Assembly (NCBI GenBank): GCA_024509875.1
Contig: JAMPIV010019091.1
Location: forward strand, 62,001-126,000
Source: Oreohelix idahoensis
Taxonomy: Eukaryota > Mollusca > Gastropoda > Stylommatophora > Oreohelicidae
Direction: 5' to 3'
DNA: 64,000 nt
Shown: one piece after another, positions 58,441 through 64,000 of the stretch
Layout: each line of letters begins with the position of its first letter
Numbering within the stretch: position 1 is the stretch's first letter
Program-made: the position numbers and the translations under genes
Notes under the pieces: model-generated
The model's database searches: none
What the model was told of the DNA's origin: nothing
The model's input: only the letters and a program-made list of their open reading frames with translations

Positions 58441-59718
58441 ACTGGCAACTAAATCCAAGTGTTTCTGGAAAGCCTAGAAGGAATAGTGAGAGTATGCATT
58501 CATTAAAAAAAAAAGAAAACTACAGAGCCAGATTCCCAATCACAGAAATAGAAAACAGAAACAAGAGAATACATGGAGGCCAACATATTTGCTTGTCTGG
58601 ATATCACCATCACCATCTTCTCCATTTTCGCTCCTTATGGAAGATGAAGCCACCACCACAGATGGCTCTCTTGAGGAAGCCTACATCAAAGCACAAACCC
58701 TTGCAGTGGTGGATTATGTAGATATTTGTTTTATATGATAACGTTGCCAACTTCATGCACAATCTCATATTAGCCGCCTTTCATGACATGCCTGCGGGAG
58801 TAGTAGTCTAATTCTTTCTTTGTCACCTATGAGACCCCTGGGGACTATAGGGGGCTTGATGAAGATATTAAGAAAAAAAAAGTATTGATAGCAATGTTAG
58901 TGAAATATTCAAGCACAACAAGGTAGTCATCATGAAGCTGTGGCAGGTTTGTTCAGAAATGAAGAACAGTGGGATGTGTTCTTCAATGTTATTCTACTAA
59001 GTCGTTAACGTCATTAGGGCCAGGATTAAGGTTAGGGTTAGGTTTAGGATTCATAAACTTAAACCTAACCCTTTCCCCTTATTACTGCATCTCTGAATTC
59101 CTTAAGGCTTACTGAACACAGGGCCCGCTTTTCTTCATTTCAACCAGGCAGATTTACAGTTGATAGAAAAAAACTAAATATTTAAATTAAGTACTAGTGA
59201 AAAAATACTGTCACAGATCATTTTTAAAAATATATTTACAGTAGTTGGATAAAAATAGCAGGTATGGGGAAAAAAACTAGAAAAATTACAGGTGACCAAA
59301 AAAAATTGATCAACAGCAAAACATGTGCAACTGCCCATTCAAATGTAATGTAAATGAAACTGTGAAAAAAAGATAAAAAAAAAAGCTAATGTCAGGTAAA
59401 TGCAGCAGCTCGACTGCAGGTAAAAAAAATACATATTAGAACGCATTACCACCAATGATAAAGACATGGGAGTTATAAAGAACATGAACTGGTGACAATC
59501 AGCAGCTTCAATGAACCGCCAAATAAGTTATTTTTTTTAAATTTAAATCTCATAATATAGAATACGAATAAAGATGGTTTAAATCTTTGCAACATTTCTT
59601 TCTTTGTATCTTTGTATTCGTGCTCCAATTTTACTGATTCATATGATTACACTGCATATTTTGAAGAAAAACACGCATACATTAACCAGTATTAGATTAT
59701 TTATGGGCATGCATATCA
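58441..59718. other. Intron 1 sequence without recognised elements
   Basis: AT-rich with several A-runs. The only structured piece is an inverted, telomere-like block at 59025-59082 (AAGGTTAGGGTTAGGTTTAG ... CTTAAACCTAACCC). Confidence 0.55.
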
Positions 59719-61031
59719 TTTATAACATTGCCCAAAAAACCAAATGCAACAGAATGTTCAGACTTCAGAACAATCAGCCTGATGAGTCATATTAAGATAC
59801 TGCTCAAAATCATACAGGAAAGAATAAAAAGTAAGGTAGACAGCGAAATCCAAGAAGAACAGTTTGGTTTTAGACGGAACAGTGGAACAAGAGAGGCAAT
59901 ATTTTGCCTAAGAATATTAGCACAGAGGTCCAAAAAAGTATGTACATGTGCTTCATTGACTATAAGAAGGCTTTTGACAGAGTCCATCATAAGAAAATAA
60001 TTGAATGCCTCGAAGACATAGGTACTGATGGAAAAGATATTAGAATACTCAGTAACCTTTATTGGGAGCAAACTGCCACAGTAAGATCTGGAAGGAATTA
60101 CTCATCATACATAGACATAAAAAGAGGTGTCAGACAAGGTTGTGTGCTGTCCCCCTGCCTATTTAATTTATACACCGAAAAAATTTTCAAACAGATACAG
60201 GAAATACCAGGACTGAACATCAGTGGAAGGTCAATAAACAACCTTAGATATGCAGATGATACCGTGTTGTTAGCTGAAAGCGAACAGGAGTTACAAGAAC
60301 TAGTGAAGCAAGTGAACATAAGTCATGAATATGGACTCGACATCAATATTGAGAAAACAAAAACTATGATAATTAGCAAAACAGACGATAAACCCACATT
60401 AAAGATAAGCGTAAATGGGAAAATCCTGGAACAAGTCAAAAGCTAAGTATATCTTGGTCATATAATAACAGAAGATGGCAGATGTGAAACAGAAATCAGG
60501 AAGAGAATAGGAATGGCCAAAGCTACATTCAACAACATGAAACATATACTGACATCTATACAGTTATCTCACAAATTAAAACTGAGAATCATAAAGTGTT
60601 ATATATATTCTGCATTTCTGTATGGTGCGGAAACATGGACGATGAATAAGCATTTGGAAGAAAGAATTGAGGCTCTTGAAATGTGGATATATAGAAGAAT
60701 GGGGCGTATCTCATGGAAAGAGATGAAAACAAATAAAGAGGTCCTAGAAAATCTAGGTATGAAAAGAGAACTAATGAGGGAGATCAAGGTTCGGCAGCTA
60801 AAATACTTTGGCCACATAAAAAGGCATAACACCTTGCAGAAGACCATAACAGAAGGGAGAGCTGAAGGCAAACGTGCAAGGGGAAGACAGCGCTATAAGT
60901 GGGAAGATAACATCAAGATATGGACAGAAAAGAGTCTATCAGAGTGCACCACCAAGACAAGAGACAGAAGACGTTGGAGATCCATTACAGCCAACCTTTG
61001 TTGTTGAGATGGCAACTGATGATGATGATAT
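59719..61031 (+). pseudogene. L-gat: LINE RT and C-terminus with (GAT)n tail
   Basis: The 5'-truncated ORF2 begins with FRTISLMSHIKILLKIIQER and QFGFRRNSGTREAI, then after a 1-base shift (A6 run at about 59934-59939) CFIDYKKAFDRVHHKK, GVRQGCVLSPCLFNLY and NLRYADDTVLLA. A stop follows VKS at about 60446, then VYLGHIITEDG, AFLYGAETWTMNK, ALEMWIYRRMGRISW and LKYFGHIKRH to the stop at 61007. The tail is TGATGATGATGAT (61016-61031). It is an RTE-like/non-LTR family common in invertebrates; the clade is left open. Confidence 0.85.
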
Positions 61032-61219
61032 CATTCATTGCTGTGGAACAGGTGTTTAGAGTCGATAGACCTAGAGAATGGCACAATTTAGTAATACTGT
61101 AGATAACAAGATCTGAAACTAATATATAAGAATCAATGATGGTGTGAGGAAAAGGGGTGGTCTGATGGGGTGCTCATGTGGATGATAGCAGGTAATTGTG
61201 GATTGGGTGTCATCCTAGA

Positions 61220-61266
<47 letters not shown>

Positions 61267-62540
61267 ACTGTCCCACCTTTTTCACCTTGTTAGCAACAGG
61301 GCAGTTGTGAAAGACTACTTTTTTTTTTTTTTTTATTATAACTGTTTTTAGTATAATTGTTTCTTTGGAAAGGGGAGAGTACACACGTATAAACTACATT
61401 CACATAATTTTACAGTTTTGATTTACTCTATTTGGACTGAGTTGGGGGGGGGGGGGGGGGGAAGAGAAGAAGAGAAGATATTATATTTAGATATCGGAAA
61501 TTGGATTTTATTATCTTGAATTTCCTACACTATAAATATAGGCCCTAATGGCTCCTTCAGTCATAACTGACCTTGGGATTGCGCCCCTTAGGTGACAGCC
61601 CTCAAATGCCTTTTTTCCTGGTAATCTTTTTGACTACACTATATATCTTAATTATAACCCATCAAAGGGTGACCAGGATAATTTGTCTTAAACAAAAACA
61701 CACACATAAATTGTTAAAAAGCATAGCTTTACGCTGTATGGATCTATTTAGCATCCTCGCTTACTTCATCCATCGAGACTGAGAGTAAAAAAGTGGATAG
61801 AGTTTTAAAATAGACCTACCTTTATTTTTAAATAACGTATCCTGTTCAACCCTTGATGGGTTATAATTAGGACATATGGTGTAGTAATTCAAGAAAATAA
61901 AGTCTGATTTCCAATACCCAAATATAGTACCTGCTTCCCCCCTTCACTCAGTCCAAATAGAGGAAATAAAAACCAAATTTGTGTGAATGTTTTTGTGTGT
62001 GACCTCCCCTTTCCAAGAAACAAACAAACAATAAAAATAAAAAAACAAACGAACTAAAAAAAAAACCAAAAAACAAACTAAAATGAAGTCTCTCAAAACT
62101 GCCCTGCTATTAACAAGGTGAAAAGGGGTGAGAAAGCCCGGGGGTGTCCGAGATTACACCAAATCCACCAATTATCTGTCCAAATCCACCAATTATCTGT
62201 CCAAATCCACCAACTATCTGCCATTAGCCATACAAGCACCCCATCAGACTACCCCTTTTCCTCACACCATGCTTATACATTAATTATAGTTCTTGTTATA
62301 TACTGTTTTTACTATATTGTGCAATGCTCTAGGTCTATCTATTCTCAACGCCTGCTCCACAGTAATGGATGAGTTGCATGCCTGTAAATAATCTAATATT
62401 GGTTTTCTCTGTTGTTTATAGGCTACTTCGTACATTTTTAATAGGAAATGCTCTAGGCCTTTATTATTTTTTTTTTTTTCTAGACACTCTGCATAGTAAG
62501 GTTCTTCTGTTCTAAAATTGCCCATTCCTAGTTGCAATGT
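61030..62540. repeat. Tail-to-tail pair of LINE 3' ends forming a long inverted repeat
   Basis: The left arm (61030-61672, plus) and right arm (62385-61839, minus) share the same blocks in the same order. These are an ORF2 end (VEQVFRVDRPREWHN versus VEQALRIDRPRALHN), GTGTGAGGAAAAGGGGT, CACCTTGTTA..CAGGGCAG, CTATTTGGACTGAGT and TTATAACCCATCAA. The loop is about 165 bp. The left arm carries C-runs (46 C at 61220-61265) and an 18-G run. The right arm extends further into ORF2 (to about 62540, HFLL cysteine-poor region). The copies are diverged, with different indels. Confidence 0.85.
62155..62222. repeat. 21-bp tandem triplet
   Basis: CCAAATCCACCAATTATCTGT occurs three times with small changes, inside the right arm of the inverted LINE pair. 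Confidence 0.85.
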
Positions 62541-62635
62541 TATAACTATTGCTAGGAATTTTTAGTTCTCTACATACCTAACACGTTCTTGTTGGAGCCT
62601 TGAACAATTTATATAGGCTATAGGCTAGGCCTACC

Positions 62636-62729
62636 TGATACTGATATAACCAACAACTCCATGTACATGGTAGATGGTTGAAAGAGGCGTGCTACAAAGA
62701 AAAGTAGCAAACTCATTAATATAAAAAAC
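62636..62729 (+). mobile_element. L-polyA LINE 3' end at the exon 1 splice donor
   Basis: Homologous to 32543-32638 (CCATGTACATGGTAGATGG, GGCGTGCTACAAA, AGTAGCAAAC.CATTAATA). Its short A-tail ends about 5 bp inside legumain intron 1, directly beside CAG|GTAGG. Confidence 0.85.
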
Positions 62730-62733
62730 CTAC

Positions 62734-62850
62734 CTGATGTCTGTAGTTGTCGTAACCGTTTGATCCTGCTACCAGTAGAGCCCAGTGATCCTCTCCCACA
62801 GCAGCAGTCACAATGCAAGCAACAAATGTAGCTAAAGCTAACACGACCAT
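62734..62850 (-). CDS. LGMN: Legumain exon 1 (start codon, signal peptide, N-terminal core)
   Basis: Thirty-nine codons begin at the ATG on the minus strand at 62850. The only nearby upstream ATG reads ATG-CAA-TAA, so this is the plausible start. The first 18 or so residues are hydrophobic (VVLALATFVACIV) and end in small residues, as in a signal peptide. They are followed by the conserved C13 strand WALLVAGSNGYDNYRHQ. In human legumain the Asn of GSNG is the catalytic-site Asn and the Arg of YRHQ lines the S1 pocket. The exon ends CAG|GTAGG, phase 0. An L-polyA LINE tail lies about 5 bp inside the intron. Confidence 0.93.
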
Positions 62851-63010
62851 TATTGCATGTTATGTGCAACAAACTGAACCTGACTGAAGCTACAGGGATC
62901 TGAAAATGTTACAAAGTGGTTTCCAAAATTTCCCCGTCAAGGCTGTAAACGAAGACAAGAAATCAAAAGTTACTCCCCCTTACAAATCACGTGAATTGAA
63001 GTCAGGTGAT
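62851..63010 (-). promoter_or_regulatory. Legumain upstream region with palindromic E-box (CLEAR-like)
   Basis: Upstream of the ATG on the minus strand there is an 8-bp palindrome TCACGTGA at 62987-62994, 137 bp from the start codon. It matches the core of the CLEAR element bound by MiT/TFE (TFEB) factors at lysosomal genes. A TCAGTC at 62882-62887 resembles an arthropod initiator, 32 bp before the ATG. No TATA box is obvious. A run of 12 T at 63009-63020 lies just beyond. Function is inferred from motif and position only. Confidence 0.4.
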
Positions 63011-63117
63011 TTTTTTTTTTTTGCCCGTCCCTTTTCTTGCTTGCAAATTGTGTCTGCTTTGTTACTTTACATTATGCCACGGAATGTCCTTAGTCTTTAG
63101 ACATTATTCATTCTGTC

Positions 63118-64000
63118 CAGTGTTGCCACAGCGGGGTATTTCTTACTAGATCTGGGCGTTTTGGCTCCCGTCTGGGTATCTGGGTATTTTTTTTCCAAAT
63201 CTGCATTAATCTGGGTATATTTGACAATTGGCATTTACAATGTATGTATATTCTGTGCACTGAGCATTATACATTATATTTATATTATAATTAAATGTAA
63301 AACATTATGTGCTATATATTTTTATTCCACTTAAATTTAATTCTTGTTTTAACCACATCAATGACGATGTTTTTTGACTCGTTTACATCAGCTATCTATT
63401 TCATATTATTCTGTTAATGGCTGTCATCTACAATACTCAGTCATTTTTGCGATGTGTTTTAAAGTATTCTTTTTAAATTTTAGACTTAAGCGATGATGAA
63501 GGTACGCTAGATAGTGGTGCAGCATGACGACACACACGCCACAGCGTAAAAAAAGAGAAGCCATGGTATCAGCAGGCTTTTTGTGAGGAATGGCTATCAG
63601 ATAGCGAACTGAAGGATTGGATAAAGCCGGACTCTGGCAATCGCTATGCTGCGATTTGTACGGTCTGTTCCTGTACATTAACTAATGCCAACAAAAACAG
63701 CTTTATTGACACATAAAAGCACACAGAAGCACATGAAAAACTTTGAAGCCAAAAGCAAAACTCTGAACATTAGCAAGTTTTTCATCAAACCAAAAGAGCC
63801 CTGTCTCCAAGACAAAATTGCTAAAGCGGAGATACTGTTGTCGGCTTTAATGACAGAACATAATACTCCGTTTTCGCAAGCTGATCACTTGATTGAATGT
63901 TGCAAGCAGATGTTTCCAGACAGCACAATTGCTCAAAAAATGTCACCGAAGCGCACCAAGGCTGCCTATGTGATACAGTACGGCATTGCTCATTTTGAGC
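63118..64000 (+). mobile_element. hAT-like transposon, 5' end and transposase start (runs off the edge)
   Basis: CAGTGTTGCCACAGCGG at 63118 resembles a hAT 5' terminus. The other end is outside the window, so TSD and TIR cannot be checked. It sits about 270 bp upstream of the legumain start codon. Confidence 0.6.
63524..64000 (+). pseudogene. hAT-like transposase N-terminus (BED-type zinc finger), partial
   Basis: Read across two small shifts: ATG 63524 MTTHTPQRKK, then EKPWYQQAFCEEWLSDSELK, IKPDSGNRYAAICTVCSC, then LLTHKSTQKHMKNFEAKSK. Next come SKFFIKPKE, ALMTEHNTPFSQADHLIECC, MFPDSTIAQKMSPKRTKAAY and YGIAHFE to the window end. C-X2-C ... H-X4-H suggests a BED-like finger; the rest resembles hAT-related transposases with the PFS.ADH...PDS.IA.......TKA signature. 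Both shifts coincide with A-runs (63548-63554 and 63693-63697). The catalytic domain lies beyond the window. Confidence 0.72.

Larger units (their letters stand above)
20827..62850 (-). other. LGMN: Legumain gene, 5' portion (five exons, TE-filled introns)
   Basis: This is a split gene on the minus strand for an asparaginyl endopeptidase (peptidase family C13). Legumains are lysosomal, secreted or gut cysteine proteases that cleave after Asn. Exons of 117, 98, 82, 92 and 76 nt follow in family order and join in phases 0, 2, 0 and 2 without a stop, giving 155 codons. Introns are 5594, 28518, 6741 and 706 bp. The signal peptide, the Asn in GSNG, the NYRHQ segment and the catalytic His in ADHG are present. 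The catalytic Cys (EACESGS region) and the C-terminal prodomain were not seen and should lie beyond the left side. Domain assignment is from remembered family motifs; no search was run. Confidence 0.93.

Noticed and set aside
61133..61384. Frame encoding a poly-glycine stretch
   Set aside because: Produced by the 46-C run on the opposite strand inside a LINE 3' region.

Overview
The window is nuclear DNA from a repeat-rich, large-genome invertebrate, probably an arthropod and plausibly a decapod crustacean. This rests on spliceosomal introns, tRNA-derived SINEs, several LINE clades (I/Nimb-like, RTE), hAT and piggyBac relics, long LTR retrotransposons and arthropod-style legumain wording. The species cannot be named from the sequence.

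One host gene is recognisable: the 5' half of a legumain (asparaginyl endopeptidase, C13) gene on the minus strand. Five exons lie at 62850-62734, 57139-57042, 28523-28442, 21700-21609 and 20902-20827. All have GT/AG borders and matching phases, giving 155 uninterrupted codons. Exon 1 has the start and signal peptide; exon 5 has the catalytic His. The catalytic-Cys exon was not found and presumably lies left of the window. A TCACGTGA (CLEAR/E-box) site is 137 bp upstream of the ATG.

Almost everything else is transposable elements, mostly in introns. Four LTR elements are present. TyA (1634-7437) keeps only gag-protease. TyB (9916-19726) is complete and very young. TyC (31264-39404) has 2.3-kb LTRs and a deleted interior. 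TyD (41102-55365) is complete but interrupted. TyB and TyD have Ty3-type reverse transcriptase but put integrase before RT-RNase H, the copia-like order of the GMR1 group. The TyC remnant fits the same order; TyA cannot be judged.

Intron 2 (28.5 kb) is a nest. An RTE LINE (28712-29088 | 55811-55950) was split by an I-like LINE (29089-55810, minus). That LINE was split by TyC and by TyD. TyD was then hit by a full-length young I-like LINE (42519-47484), and TyC's 5' LTR by a poly-A LINE (31837-32642). Target-site duplications (TSDs) are readable at each insertion. Intron 3 (6.7 kb) holds a minisatellite that begins on the exon 4 splice acceptor, a 57-bp satellite, SINEs and a hAT MITE. Intron 1 (5.6 kb) holds RTE pieces, a GAT-tailed LINE and a tail-to-tail inverted LINE pair. 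A hAT transposase runs off the right edge upstream of legumain.

The left 20 kb (piggyBac relic, TyA, RTE piece, TyB) is either legumain intron 5 or flanking DNA; the sequence does not decide. Many reading-frame breaks in the young elements sit at homopolymer runs and are usually one base too long, so either consensus error or very recent decay must be considered.
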